The notes: generated by a model not told the origin, from the sequence alone. Positions 34,347 through 46,320 are shown, counted from the stretch's first letter. The stretch is DNA of 64,000 nucleotides from Megamerina dolium (GCA_963854835.1 OY978525.1:70809232-70873231); one strand, 5' to 3'. Program-made: numbers and translations.

Positions 34347-35200
34347 ATGCCAGGCAAAAGGTTATCGGCTGAAGTGGTTCAGCTTATATACTACAATCTC
34401 CAATTTGGAGAAAATGTGGAGAAGTTATCAGAAATGTTCTCTGTAACACGTAAAACAATTTATAATGTTTAAAATCGAGCTGAAAATAAGGGTAGATTGA
34501 AATCAAAGTGTGGAGGTGGCCCTAAGCTTAAAATTACTGATCGGGCAGAGCGCTTAATGATGAGGGAACTGCACAAAAATCCACAAATTTCGACCAGAAC
34601 GCTTGCGGAGAAACTCAAGGAAGAGTGTGGTATAGTGGTTTCCCATGAAACTGTTGACAGGCGATACTGAGAAACAAGTACTCATCAAGAGTTGCTCGTA
34701 AGAAGCCGCTGCTATCAGCACAAAATATTGAAAGACGTTTCTCCTTCGCCTCAAGGCTCATTTCTCAACCTGATGAATATTGGGACGACGTAATAGTCTG
34801 TGACGAAACAAAAATGATGTTGTATTACAACGATGGACCGACCAGAGTGTGGCGCAAGGCATTAACAGCTTTAGAAAATCGACACATAATTCCTACTATT
34901 AAATTTGGAAAAATGTTCATTATGATTTGGGGATGTATCTCAACCAGAGGAGTATGAGAACTGGCTTTTATAGAGTCAACCATGGACGCACAACATTATT
35001 TAGGCATTTTGAAGTCATTTAATCAGCAGTGCGAAAAAATGTGCGTTCATCAGAGAGGGCAAACCGCATTTCAAATTTTATCAAGATAATGACACAAAGC
35101 ATAAGGCGAGTAGGGTGCGACTGTGGCTTCTTTATAACTGCGGTAAAGTTATGGATACACCAGCCCAGATAGATGCTAAAGGTGGCCATACTAAATACTA
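34347..35200 (+). pseudogene. Tc1-like transposase, broken
   Basis: ATG at 34347 gives MPGKRLSAEVVQLIYYNLQF and a helix-turn-helix (EMFSVTRKTIYNV), then KITDRAERLMMRELHKNPQ. Stops and frameshifts begin at about 34470. Later pieces include a catalytic-like VCDETKMM segment (about 34795), GDVSQP near 34935 and FYQDNDTKHKASRVR (about 35080), where QDN holds the second catalytic Asp. Clearly a Tc1-type DDE transposase relic, non-functional. Confidence 0.87.
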
Positions 35201-35259
35201 AATATTTTACTTGATCAAATTTTAACTAATAAATATTATAAAAAAAGACTTTGTATCGT

Positions 35260-35423
35260 TTGTGAAAAGAGTTTCTTGACACTTATAAAACTGAGTAAAA
35301 TTTCTTTTTGTTGTATTATTCTTTTCTTTTGCGTAGAACTTGCAATTTTTTTTCATGAATCTTTTATAAATACTGTAAATATCTGTAACTAATAAGTAAA
35401 AATGTGTATATGGAAATAAAAGT
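35260..35423 (-). repeat. Right terminal inverted repeat of the Tc1-like element
   Basis: Inverted copy of 34019-34180; see that entry. Confidence 0.9.
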
Positions 35424-35479
35424 TAATATTTTTGGCTAAGAAAGTTGAAAATTTGAACTTTTTTCAATGTGTAAACTCA

Positions 35480-35875
35480 TTCTTGACATACTGAGACTGA
35501 GGCCTAGACAGTCAACTGAGTGGACGGCAGTCGAAGAATCCAATCCAAAGCGAGCAAAGACGCAACAGTCGCACGGTAAGGTAATGCCGTTTGTATTTTG
35601 GGATGCGAACGGAATAATATTCATCGACTATATCCAAAAAGGAACCACCATCAACAGCGACTATTATTGCCGACCGATTTAAGGCTGATCGCAAAGAACC
35701 GGCAACCGGCTTCGAATTGCTTCCCCACTCACCGTATTTTCCAGATTTAGCCCGCAGCGACTTTTTCAGATTTCAAGAGAATGCTTTCTGGAAATCCTAT
35801 GATGCCATAATCGCTGAGACTGAGGCCTACTTTGACGAGAAAGAGAAATCGTACTATAAAACTGGTATTGAAAAG
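35480..35875 (+). pseudogene. mariner transposase, C-terminal half
   Basis: Begins with STEWTAVEESNPKRAKTQQS, then GKVMPFVFWDANGIIFIDYI and KGTTINSDYYC (about 35590-35675). Frameshifted remains of FPTHRIFQI and FKRMLSGNP (about 35720-35790), and a C-terminal EREIVL-type end near 35850, follow. The catalytic QDNAP segment is missing between 35680 and 35715. Cut off by the AT tract at 35876. Confidence 0.88.
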
Positions 35876-36014
<139 letters not shown>

Positions 36015-36484
36015 AAGTGTTTTTTGGTATAGAGCCTATTTTCGTCAATATATAAATGGTTTTCTCTACCGCCCATATCAAGCGTGGCTCAATGCAGTTC
36101 CACTTTTTTTTATTTTTTTAATAATCCTATAAAAAATTTAGAACCATATACAAGGCCTTACAAGGCCAATTCCCTTTCCTTAAAGGAAATAAATATTTTT
36201 TTTAATCTTCATACTTTCATATTTAAGTGTGTACGGAATAAGTAATGAGACAAAGGAGAATTATAGTGGTAAATGTAAATAAAAGAACTTAAAGAAAATT
36301 GGTATGATTTAATATAGTAATAGGTGTGTTTTCATACTTTTCCAGTAACAATTATCCAGTAAACAAATTTCTGAGAATTTGACAGCATTCGCTCTCAAAG
36401 AGAAAAATATGCCAAAAAGTACAAGAAGACTTACATTTGTATATAATAGATATCTCTGTTGTAATATGTAAAATTATTTCAGGT

Positions 36485-37212
36485 GTCGTGCAAAGTTTAC
36501 GGCGAAGAGGAAGAAAACGGCAAGATGGAATATTGACTTGTCGCTAAGAAATGGCACTTTCTTCGACAAGTCAAAGTTTCCTATTAAAAATTACTTGCAT
36601 TCTCATATTTATGGGTGAAGAACACGACGCAAGAATTTATAATGAACGAATTGGACATTTCGCGTCATAAAGACATAGGTTGGTCAAGCTTTTGTCTGCA
36701 AGTAACGTATGACGGCATGGTCACTAAAGCCGAAAAAATTGGCGGAGTAGGAAAAACTGTAAAAATCGATGAAAGTAAGTTTGGGAGGGGAAGTTCCATT
36801 GGGGTCATACAGTTGAGGATCACTGAGTGTTCGGAGGTGTAGAGAGTGGTATCTACCTCTGCTTTTTGTCTCTGTGTAGAGGAGAGATAGGGAAACTCTG
36901 CTCTCTATAATCAAGCACTGGATTTATCCCGGCACAACTATTGTCTCTGATTTTTGGAGCGTATATTTAAATTAAATTTCTCACTCAGTCAATTAATAAC
37001 AGTTTTATATTTAAGGCTTACGACTGTTTATTGGAGCAGGGTTTTGTACACTTTAAAGTGAACCACTCCATAAACTTCAGAGACCCCGAAACACTGCAGT
37101 ACACCAACACAATCGATGGGATATGGGCGCATGTGTAGCACTTTATGCCCCAATATCACAGAACTAAGCACCACTTAGATGGGTATTTGGCAAAATTCAT
37201 ACTTCTAATATA
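36485..37212 (+). pseudogene. ISXO2-like (DDE_Tnp_IS1595, Merlin) transposase, broken
   Basis: Successive frames give RWNIDLSLRNGTFFDKSKFP (about 36523-36582), KTVKIDESKFGRGSS (about 36757-36801), RDRETLLSIIKHWIYPGTT (about 36886-36942) with VSDFWSVY after it, VNHSINFRDPE-like (about 37062-37090), and NTIDGIWAHV (about 37109-37135). These match, in order, the LRxGTFF, IDESKFGR, IxPGTxIxSDxWxxY and VNHSxxFxDP...TNxIE blocks of ISXO2-like transposases. At least three frame changes and several stops are present. The SINE insertion at 37216 ends the readable part. A rarely noticed superfamily in flies, so worth confirming. Confidence 0.85.
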
Positions 37213-37215
37213 TTA

Positions 37216-37572
37216 GGCTAGTTATGTTAGGTTAGGTTATATGGCTGCCCTCTCAAAGAGGGCAGGTTCTCTTCCAATACTGTTATGCGTGTTAAATTTT
37301 GGAGAGTATTAGAAGGGACCTACTTATTTTAGCCGGTTCCAAACGGTAAAACTTTTGCGACATCACTTTGTCTGAGCTTTGTCGCAGAGTTCTTTTAGAA
37401 GCTTTTAAATGGCAAATTGTTACTGCCAGAAAAATTGCCAATTCTTGCCGGCAAGTGGGTACCGTTCGAAAGAAAAATATTTTCGATATAAAATTTTCTT
37501 ATGCTTCAGCTTGGGATTGAACCCATGACCTACAGATCAGAAGGCCAACGCACTAACCACTGAGCTACCCAG
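37216..37572 (-). mobile_element. tRNA-derived SINE, copy 3 (full length)
   Basis: Read on the minus strand, the head has GGGTAGCTCAGTGGTTAGTG and GGTTCAATCCC boxes (37504-37570). The body is as in copy 1. The 3' end is a GCCCTCTTTGAGAGGGC hairpin followed by CATATAACCTAACCTAACATAAC. Flanks TTCTAATATATTA (37203-37215) and TTCTAAAATGTTA (37573-37585) agree at 11 of 13 positions, a decayed target duplication. It lies inside the Merlin relic, so it is younger than that element. Confidence 0.85.
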
Positions 37573-37585
37573 TTCTAAAATGTTA

Positions 37586-38228
37586 TAAGCATAGCAATAT
37601 TGATGTGCTTAAGCATTTTTTGAAGATGGCTGGCTCGCTATATAATCCGCTACAGCCATCTTTGTTGAATTTATAAATGTAGAAAAATATGAAATTGAAC
37701 TAGATTAAAAAAAAATTAAAAAAATTACATACTAAAAAAATTTGTTGTGAAATATTTTTGGTCGCGAAGCCGGCGTCGGGCCTATAAAGATCATTCTTTT
37801 GCGCCTGTGCGAAGGCCGGCTCACAAAAAAGACTTTCTCAGGAAATACTGAAGGTCGCGAAACTAAATTAAAAGACATGCAGGTAATTCTAACAAAAATC
37901 ATCCATATTGAAAACAAGTTTCAACTTAATATTAAAAATATTCTAAATTTTATATAAAACATATTTTCTAAAAACATGTTTTATATACCATTGAAAAGAT
38001 AATTAGATGGCCTTGAATATGGTTCTAAATTTTTTATAGGTCAATAGTGATTAAAAAAACTTTGAAAAAAAATTTTTCCAATTTTTCATTTTGATTATAA
38101 CTTTTGAAATATTCAAAATAGGTTATAAATTTTATATCTCACTCTCTAAAAAGGCCTAACTTTCTAGATACCTATATTGTAAGAAAAAGTTTCAAATTTA
38201 TTGAGTAATTTCTATCGAAAATTTGAAC
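37586..38228. other. 3' part of the Merlin relic, non-coding
   Basis: May hold the last transposase residues at about 37590-37670. Otherwise AT-rich, apart from a GC-richer patch at 37755-37860 (TCGCGAAGCCGGCGTCGGGCC and GTGCGAAGGCCGGC) of unknown origin. Confidence 0.45.
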
Positions 38229-38598
38229 TTTGACCTTGATCCACGCCTTATATGGGCATTAGGGACAGCCGGTTTTTTTTTATGTTCATAAAAATAGGCT
38301 CTATACGAAGAATTTTTTTTTCTTTTTCTTAGTAATGTGAATTTAAGAAATAAATTTCCTTCTGGGTTGCATGCCTATGTTTGTATGAGTGTGCCAGCAG
38401 AAATGAGTTCAATTCTTATTTATTTAAATTTAAATTCAACAGTTTAACTATGTTTGCTTTTCGGACAACAAATCTATACATACATACATGTGTGCTAACA
38501 AGTAGTGGTATCCATGGGAATTAAGGTAGTCCAAAAAATGTGTCAAAGATTCGGTTCGGTACACCTTCCAAAATGTTTCCTCTTGCGAAAAAGAAGGT

Positions 38599-38745
38599 TA
38601 CTGTTGTGCGTGTTAAATTTGGAGATCATTAGCCGGTTCTGAACGCCCTTGTGACATCACTTTAACTTACTTTTGTCATAGAGCTCTTTTAAGAAGCATT
38701 TTTGGCAAATTATTACTGCCGGAAAAATTTCCAATTCTTGTTCAT
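38599..38745 (-). mobile_element. SINE fragment (headless), copy 4
   Basis: Matches the SINE body (TTACTGTTGTGCGTGTTAAAT at 38599; TTAGCCGGTTCTGAACG). Lacks the tRNA-like head and has internal deletions. Confidence 0.72.
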
Positions 38746-38849
38746 TATCTACCTACCCTAATATCTACCTACGTACTTAAACCACCTCCCCCGATATCCC
38801 TGTCCTGTTCATCCTTGCGGCAACTTAAGGCAGGATTCGCAAGGCAGTA

Positions 38850-41800
38850 TTTTCAGTTTTATTCACTCTCCGCTATTTCTGGTACGTGCTGCTGCCACTT
38901 CGTAGTCTTTGCTTCAATCGTGTAATGATGTCTGCTGAAGTGTCCCTTGCTTCTTTCGAGGAGAGCATGCATTGGTTCCTCTAGTGTTAACTCTTGTAGC
39001 ATTAACCATTTAAGCTGGGAGCGTCCACTTGCAGTTCTTGCAGTAGAAACGCCACGGGTCATCAACGTGCTTGTATTTATACAAATATTCTCTAAAACAT
39101 TCATTGCCACTGAGGAACTAAGTCAGGTGGTAATGAACCTCTCCTTGCTTCCTCTCAATCCACATTTTGGTATTGGGTATCAGTGTATATGTCCACCACC
39201 CTTTCGTCGATGCATCCCATCTATATTGCCATACTCGTTTACTATAGCTAACTATATCCTCTAATTCAACCCGATCAGCCTGAGGTAGTTTCTTATTATC
39301 GCGAATTGACTGCGCTTGGGTTACTATGATGTCAATAGGGCATCGGTCACCGCAATTACATTCGTTACATCATTAGAGACTGTGCGAAATGCGCTATATA
39401 ATCTTCAAGATGATAACATATATGCCGCTGTGACCCCTTTCATGTAAGACTTACAGCATGTCGCTGTAGTCCATACTGGTGCAGCGTACATTATTATTGA
39501 TGTGTTGACACTTGTATGCAAATTTGTAATCGGTTGACGTGGTCTACCAATGTTCTTTAAAATTCAACTTACGCTCCAATAGAACTCCTAAGTACTTAAT
39601 GTGTGGACTGCAGGATATGATGTGGTTAGCAATACGCACATCAATAAACTCTACCTTCTTCCGGCTACTCACTAATACTGCTTCGTTTTATGGTCTGCCA
39701 GATCTAGTCCCTCAATTTCGAGCCACTGTTTAACACTCTTGATTGTTTTTTTAGGTTTTTGTATAATTTCTCCTAGGGTTTTTGCAAATACCGTGATAGC
39801 GATGTCGTCTGCATACCCAATGATATCAACTCCTTTTGGTTTCTGTATTTTAATTATACCATCGTACATAATATTCCAAAGAAGTGGTCCTAGTACCGAG
39901 TCTTGCGGTACTCCCCCCGTCAACTTATACTGCTTTGGTCCTTCTTCTGTGTCATAGAACAGAGTTCTACTTTTAAAATAGTTCGAAATTATTCGAATTA
40001 AGTACCCCGATGCATAGATACCTCGAAGAGCAATTAGTATATATGACCAATTTTCCGAATTAAAAGCAATTTTGATATCTAGGGTTACAACAGCACAATA
40101 TTCTTTACTGCTCCCTCTCTGCGTTTTTTCCTGAATCCTGTGTATCCTTCAATGTATTTTTCCAGTCTAGAGCATATGATCCGCTCCAGTACCCGCAGTA
40201 TCTAGTATACATAAGGAACGATATGATGAAGGTTTATCCGGTGGTTTATCGCCTTTGGGGATTAAGACAAGTCGTTGCTGTTTCCACCGATGTGGAAATG
40301 TCTTGAGTACCACATTAAGTATACCACCAAGTTCTGGGGTTTTCTAATTTTTTATTTTATGTGCACCTATGGCAAATTCATATGGGGTTATCAGTGGAAT
40401 TGTGTTTGTATCAATTTGGATTACAGATTCAACCGCTTCCAAGCTCTGTTATAGGAATAAGCCATTTACGATTTTTGACCTGATGGCCGGGCATATGGTT
40501 GCATTAGCATTATTACTACTAAATTTTTTCAGCACAATCCTGTACGCGCTACCCCAGGGATTGATCTGCACTTCATAAATTAGGTTAAGAATAGCCTGGC
40601 GTATGCTCTTGGATATCGCCTTTCAGGAGGGATATCCTTTGCTGCTTCACAGTGATTTCGATTTATCTGGATGCACCTAATCATTCCGCTTTCTTGGGTG
40701 TTCGTTCCCACCTTTACTTCCTGGTCCACAAATAACACATTTGGGCTGTGCTTTACACAGGTTTGCTCGATGACTTTTGTTTCCACTGTGGATGCAAGCT
40801 TCTGTGCAGTCTATCGTACTTTTACAATGCCTTGGTATATTTTAAAAAACCTAGGCATTTAAAGCAGCAGGTTGGAGTTATATACTCACATAGTCTGCAA
40901 TTGACCCAACCCACATTTTAGTATTATTTTCCTGTTTCTGCAGGAAGTCTAATCAGTGTTGTTTGCGAACCATTACATGTCGTTCGCATGGACTGTACGG
41001 CACTTACGTTTAAATTTACTATTTCCGAGTATTTCTCGGAAATACCACAGTAATTTCATCTAAATCTCGACGTTCAATCATGATGCGAAATCGCAGTGAT
41101 TTGATGCAAGCTGACTTTGGGAGAGCTTGTTCCATCGCTTCCCTATATTTTTCTGTTTTCTAACTTGGTATGCCCTTCAACTCCAACAATATTTCACCTT
41201 TAGAAGTCTTTTATTAACCTCTTCGCCAAGCTGCTTAAAATCTGGATTAGCCTTCAGTTATTTTAATATATCAGCGAATGATAAGTCCCCGGTGTTAGTT
41301 ATTACTAGCTTTTGGTCGAGCCCGTATACGCTTTGGTACTACATTTCCAGTATTTTCTAAGGAAAATCATTTCCTTGGTGGTGGCTTGTTTGCTCCCTTG
41401 TTTATAACAGGCTGCTAGTCCTCCTTTCTCTGTTGTTTTGGCTTCTGTGTCCTTTCCATGTCAAGTTCTTTCACCCTGACTGCTAACTTTTGCATCTCCT
41501 GCTTCTGACCAGTGACTTTGTCATGCTGTCTTGTAGACGGTGTGTGTGCACCCTTTGACTCGATAATGGTTGGACCTTGCCGCTTATGCGAGTATCTTTC
41601 AGATGCTTCTTCATGAAAGGCTGCTATGTTACATACCGATTCTCTTATTATCTGGTTAATGTGCCTTTACCTCGTTTTACCCGAACAGCCGGAGAGTTTT
41701 CTGCCTCAAGCAGAATTGTTTGTTCGTTACTCGACCGCTTTATCGGCGAGTACATTAATTTAGGCCTTCGTGTGAAAGCTTCTTCTTTGATATTTTTACT

Positions 41801-41910
41801 AATATTGTTGTTGGTTTTATTTATTTCCATGCTAAAAGGGCCCAGACTCGAAGTCGTTATCTCTGCTCGTAGTGTAATCACCTTAAGAGCACATGGCTCC
41901 CTTTCCAATC
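38850..41910 (-). mobile_element. R1-clade LINE, heavily decayed
   Basis: In reverse orientation, gag-like remains lie at about 41650-41908 and 40880-41160. They end in a VGWVNCRL-like stretch at about 40885-40925, as in R1-clade ORF1 proteins. ORF2 remains include NPWGSAYRIVLKKF (about 40510-40555), GDKPPDKPSSYRSLC (about 40205-40250), GGVPQDSVLGPLLWNIMYDG (39850-39915) and IIGYADDIAITV (about 39790-39825). The C-terminal region has WQYRWDASTKGWWTYTLIP (about 39170-39225) and YHLT-FLSGNECFREYLYKYK (about 39070-39140). Many stops throughout. No rDNA flanks are present, so it is not an R1 in its usual site. Confidence 0.85.
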
Positions 41911-42220
41911 AGTGAGGTCCACGCGAGAGCTGACACAAGCTTTTATGAAAACTTGCATACAGAGCTAGATCAGTGCTAGTCAGGAAGGTTACATCTGAAC
42001 CTACACGATAAATTTCTGTCTGCCTTGATTTTAGCGGGGGGAAGCAATTTTGGCATTATCCCGAAAGTCACCTCTGTATACTGAGGTAACAGAATACCAA
42101 AATTACCAGCTCAAAACTATCATATCATATTCATTGCTTCCAGTATACCTTAATTAAAACCTTACTGGACTCAGTCTTAATGCCAATGGCCGAAAATAAA
42201 TACATGCTACATGTGCTCAC
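41911..42220. other. Spacer between two LINEs
   Basis: No gene recognised. Confidence 0.4.
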
Positions 42221-42308
42221 ACCCCCACAGGTAGGTAGGTAGGTAGAATAGCTGCGACCCTGGTCGCTCAAGTAGCAAATAAAATGCCGTTTTGAGCCAT
42301 AAATCTCG

Positions 42309-45300
42309 CTAATTATCAAAGAAAGGGCTACCTAAGGATGTTAATCGGTTTCTGGATAAGGTCGGGCATTTGCACAAGAAATGCTCTACCGTCTCCTTAG
42401 CGGTTATGTCGTTGCAGCTTCTGCAATGGTCGTTGTGCGGGATACCCATTTTCTCCGCATGTGTACCAATGGCCCAGTGGCCTGTGCATACTGCTATTAG
42501 TTTGTGTGTGACGTCCCTAGATCTATTCAGAAGGCTCTTTATCCTCTTCTCGCTGTAGTCTGGCCAGGTGGCTTTTGAAATTGTGCAGGTCGTGGTGCTA
42601 GTCCATTTCCGCTGCGCTTTGTTTAGGTAGTGTTTTTGAATAATCCCCTTGGCTTCAGCTAGGGGAACACCTACATCGGCATAGGGTGTTCGTTCATTGT
42701 CTGCAGATGAGCCCCTACGAGCTAACTCATCAGCATTCTCGTTGCCTGCGATTCCCTTGTGTCGTGGAACCCAGATAACTGATACTTCGAGGTAGGCAGA
42801 TATTGCGGTTATTATTTGTTTACACTCTCCGACCAGCTTTGAGCTAACAGTTGGCGCGGCTAGCGCCTTTATAGCTGCCTGACTATCGGAGAGAATTGCT
42901 GCCTTTCCAGTTATGTTCCTTTGTTGGAGCAATTCGCATGCTTGCAGAATTGCGTATACCTCCGCCTGGAACACACTGCAATAAGAAGGGAGTTTTACGG
43001 ACGTTGATATTTCTAAGGACTCCGAATAGATTCCTGCTCCAACTCCAGAATTCATTTTGGAACCATCAGTGAAAATGTGCGTATCCCTACCAGTCAGGAT
43101 CCCACCTTTCTTCCACTCATTTCTACTTGGAAATACGGCCTTGATGCCTCTCTCAAAAGCCAGCTTGCGAGGGCAGAAGTCAGTCCTGTTGTCAACTAAA
43201 TCTATAGGTACATTCCTAAGGATGCTACTGTGTCCTTGTTGAGTACACTTCCAACATCCAGATTCCCTGAGTCTGAGTGCTGTTTGCGATGCAGTACATA
43301 GTATGTGCAAGTCAATTGGAAGGAGGTTCAAAATAGGATCCAAGGCCGCTGCAGGGCAGGTGCGAAAGACCCCAGTGGCACCAACGCACGCAGTGCGCTG
43401 AACTTTCCGTAGTTTATTGGTGTTGTAGTTCTTCCGTAGAGCTTCCCACCAAACTACAGAGCCATAGGTCAACACCGGTCTCACTACCGCTTGGTACATC
43501 CAGAGTACCATGTTCGGCCTTAGACCCCACTTCTTACCAAACATCGATTTGCAAGCATAGAAAGCGATGCAGGCCTTCCGTGCTCTCTCCTCGATGCATG
43601 TTTTCCAATTCAGTTTGCAGTCTATAGTCAGTCCCAGATACTTGGTACTGTTCGATAGAGTTAATTGCTGTCCATTTAATGTTGGTAATCTGAAGGTAGG
43701 TGGTTTCTACTTCCTCGTAAAGAGCAGTAACTCCGTCTTATCCGGATTCAACCTAAGGCTACAATCTTGTGCCCACCTACTTAGTTTTGCTAATGTTCTT
43801 TCCATGATTTCACTCATCACGGAAGGAAAGGGACCCGAGAATAGGATCGCCACATCATCAGCATACGCTACAATCTTAACTCCATTTGCGTTAAGTTCCA
43901 CAAGGATATCGTTTATAGTTATGAGCCAGAGCAGGTGGGACAGCATGCCCCCCTGCGGTGTGCCCCTACGTACCCGCTTACTACGTTTCGCACTCCCTAG
44001 CTCAGCTGTTATTTCGCGGTTAATAAGTAGGGATGAGATCCAATTTCTAATTGGTTCTGCTATTTCTGTCCTGGCAAGGGCGGATCTAATGGAATCTGCC
44101 TTGACGTTATTGAACGTCCTCCCCCTCAAGTACGCATGCTGTACTGAAGAGAGAGATTTCTCATCCAGAAGCTCCCGTATATATAAATCTAAGATTCTTT
44201 CTAGAATTTTTAATACAAAGGACATAAGACTTATTGGCCTGAAGTCCTTGGCCAATTCATGTCCTCTTCTACCCGATTTGGGAATGAAAACCGCCCTTGT
44301 TCTCCTCCATGTAGTCGGGATATGGTTGTAGCGAATACAAGTACGGAAGATCTCCTTTAGCTCTTTAACCAAAGATTTCTGAGTCTTCTGCATCATTATA
44401 GGGAGAATACCGTCTACCCCAGGAGATTTAAAAGGTGAGACACTATTAATTGGCCACCCTATTTTCTCCTCAGTCATGATTTGATCCAGCAGCGCCGCCG
44501 ATACTTCCTGTTGTACCGGTTCGCTTCCTTGCGTTGCCTCATCAGGACTGTCTGGAAAGTGTGTATCTATGAGGATATCTAAACTTTCCGCTGCCGATTC
44601 CGCCCAAGTGCTATCGGCGCGCTTTATAAAGGTTTTATTTGAGTAATCTTTAGCCAAGATTTCACCAAGTCTTGCTGAGTCCTTCGTGGCCTCTATCGAC
44701 TCGCAATGTTCCCGCCAAGATTTTGTCTTTGCAGTCCGTATAGCTCTTGTATATTCCCTCAGGGAATATCTATACTCCTGAAAGTCACCCGTTGCATAGC
44801 AATCGTTAAAGATTCTTCTGAGCTAGGACCTCAGGTCACTCAGATCCCTATCCCACGACGGCGGGAGGATCTTCTTACTCCTCGATATAGGACAGGCAAC
44901 TTTGTAGGCCACCTGAAAACTTTTTTCTAGAGACTTGACCCGGTCTTCCAGATTATTCCGGGACTCTATGGCTGTTCTATTTTTATGGAGTCTATCGCTA
45001 ACTACCTTGTCAAAAAGATGTTCGTTGGGGGTTTCTATGTGGTTGTCTAATCTCCCTCTCCCAGCCTAGGTCAAAGAGAATCATTCGATGATCCGACAGG
45101 GAGATTCGTTTCGAAACTATCCAGTTACGAATTACAAGGTTGGGAGAGTTAGTTGTGAGTGTAATATCAAGGACTTCTTCCCACCCCCTACAGGTTTCCA
45201 CACCAGATAAAGTGAAGGTAGGTGAATCGCCCCTGTTACAAATATTGAGATCGTAGGATATTATAAAATCAAAAAGAGACTCACCTCGCTCATTGTTTCG

Positions 45301-45793
45301 CTGCTTCCCCAAATCGCATGTCTGGCATTGGCGTCGCAGCCCAATGGAGCATCGTCTTTGCTGTTACTGATGTTGCTGATGAGCCGTTGGACCTCCTCGG
45401 GAGGCGCTGGATGGTCATGCGACAATTACGCAGAAGCGATCGTCAGACTGCGACCGCTCTCCGACTTGATCTTGACCACTACGACATCGTAAGAACTAAA
45501 ATTAGGTAGAAGAAAGCGTTAGTTGTGTTCCTTACCAGGGTACACGCCCTTGGCTTACCTTCACCATGCGTATAAAAAAGGTTGTAGTCCCTGGTGTGCA
45601 GACCCATAATCTTTGAGCGCCATATCCAGGGTTCATGTATAAGACAGATGTCGATGTCCTCCTCTCTGAGAAGGATTATGAGGTTGTCCGAGGCTGCTTT
45701 GGCATGCTGCAAGTTAATCTGCGCCACTCTCAGCATCTCCTTGTTTGCTGGTTTGTGGCGCACTTCCAGTTTGCTCGGCTGATGACGAGGCAC
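42309..45793 (-). pseudogene. LOA ORF2: endonuclease, reverse transcriptase and RNase H, disrupted
   Basis: The endonuclease starts at 45793 with an LRVAQINLQHAKAASDNL motif. A frameshift follows near 45480, and it continues with GESLFDFIISYDLNICNRG and SLSDHRMILFDL (about 45060-45300). The reverse transcriptase is at 43707-44657: DFRPISLMSFVLKILER, RVRRGTPQGGMLSH, AYADDVAILFSG. HAYLRGR joins directly to FNNVKADSIRSAL (about 44115-44135), so the segment holding the motif A Asp is missing. RNase H at 42309-43544 keeps FTDGSKMNSGVGAG, FQAEVYAI, LSDSQAAIKAL and ENADELA. A C-terminal CRSC...HFLCKC motif follows. The frame is broken at about 45480, 45010 and 43700. Confidence 0.9.
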
Positions 45794-46320
45794 CTTCCCC
45801 GGCCGACTCGGCCAGCTTGAGCCCCTCTAGGAGCTTGTTGGTGTCATCAACCTCTTCCAGGTTATCATCCGGAGCCACCGAGGCCGGAAACACCTTCATT
45901 TTGGCCTCCCTGATGCCAAACCGAAGCTTATTCTCTCTCTGCTCAAGTGCCCCCAGGGACTTACTAATCTTAGTTACGCATTTGCCCAGAAATTCCCTCG
46001 AGAATCCGTCCGCGCACTTGATCACCCGACAACCTCGACAAACCTCCTCACAGTTGAAGGCAGGAACTGGAGTCTGTTTCTCCAAGAAGTGCTCGACGAC
46101 CATCTCAGATAGCGGTCCCTCAATAGAGTTCCACATTGCCAGCACCGGCCTTTCATTGTTGCTCTTCGCGTCAACAATAGCAACCTGGAGGAGGTCTCTG
46201 ACCACCTCGCTATAGGGTTGCTTTGATGACGCTGGAGCAACAGCGGAAGGACCCAGCCCGGCTGCTTCGGCTGTTGTTGTGGCTGTGCTGCTTTGTTTGC
46301 GGCATCCCGAGGATAAGGTC
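45714..46320 (-). pseudogene. LOA ORF1, C-terminal part (5' truncated)
   Basis: An open frame of ~200 codons ending at TAG/TGA 45714. It contains PYSEVVRDLLQVAIVDAK, then RPVLAMWNSIEGPLSEMVV and EEVCRGCRVIKCADGFSRE. These resemble the C-terminal RNA-interaction region of LOA-clade ORF1 proteins in place of CCHC knuckles. The open frame continues a few bases into the flanking ACCCCCACA repeat, but no element-type start codon is visible. Confidence 0.75.

Larger units (their letters stand above)
34019..35423 (+). mobile_element. Tc1-like DNA transposon with long terminal inverted repeats
   Basis: Left repeat 34019-34180 and right repeat 35260-35423 are near-identical inverted copies (~162 bp), starting ACTTTTATTTCCATATACAC and ending near CTCTTTTCACAA. 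TA dinucleotides flank both ends (34017-34018 and 35424-35425), as expected for Tc1/mariner target duplication. A transposase relic lies between. Length is ~1.4 kb. Confidence 0.9.
36027..38306 (+). mobile_element. Merlin (ISXO2-like) DNA transposon relic with diverged terminal repeats
   Basis: The two ends share an exact inverted 16-mer: GTATAGAGCCTATTTT at 36027-36042, and its reverse complement at 38291-38306. Homology continues inward, with GCCCATATCAAGCGTGGCTCAA at about 36070-36091 matching, inverted, about 38234-38255 with few changes. This suggests ~75-80-bp terminal inverted repeats. Between them lies an ISXO2-like transposase relic (36485-37202) interrupted by a SINE (37216-37572). 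Without the SINE the element would be ~1.9 kb. I could not find a convincing 8-9-bp target duplication. Confidence 0.7.
42231..46320 (-). mobile_element. LOA-clade LINE, nearly full length
   Basis: Reverse orientation, ~4.1 kb. The 3' end is a (GTAG)n/(CTAC)n tetranucleotide tail at about 42231-42246. ORF2 (endonuclease, reverse transcriptase, RNase H) and the ORF1 C-terminal part follow, with the 5' break at about 46320. ACCCCCACA occurs directly outside both ends (42221-42229 and 46321-46329), a likely 9-bp target duplication. Endonuclease plus RT plus RNase H and the simple-repeat tail fit the LOA group. ORF1 and ORF2 overlap by ~80 bp. Confidence 0.88.
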
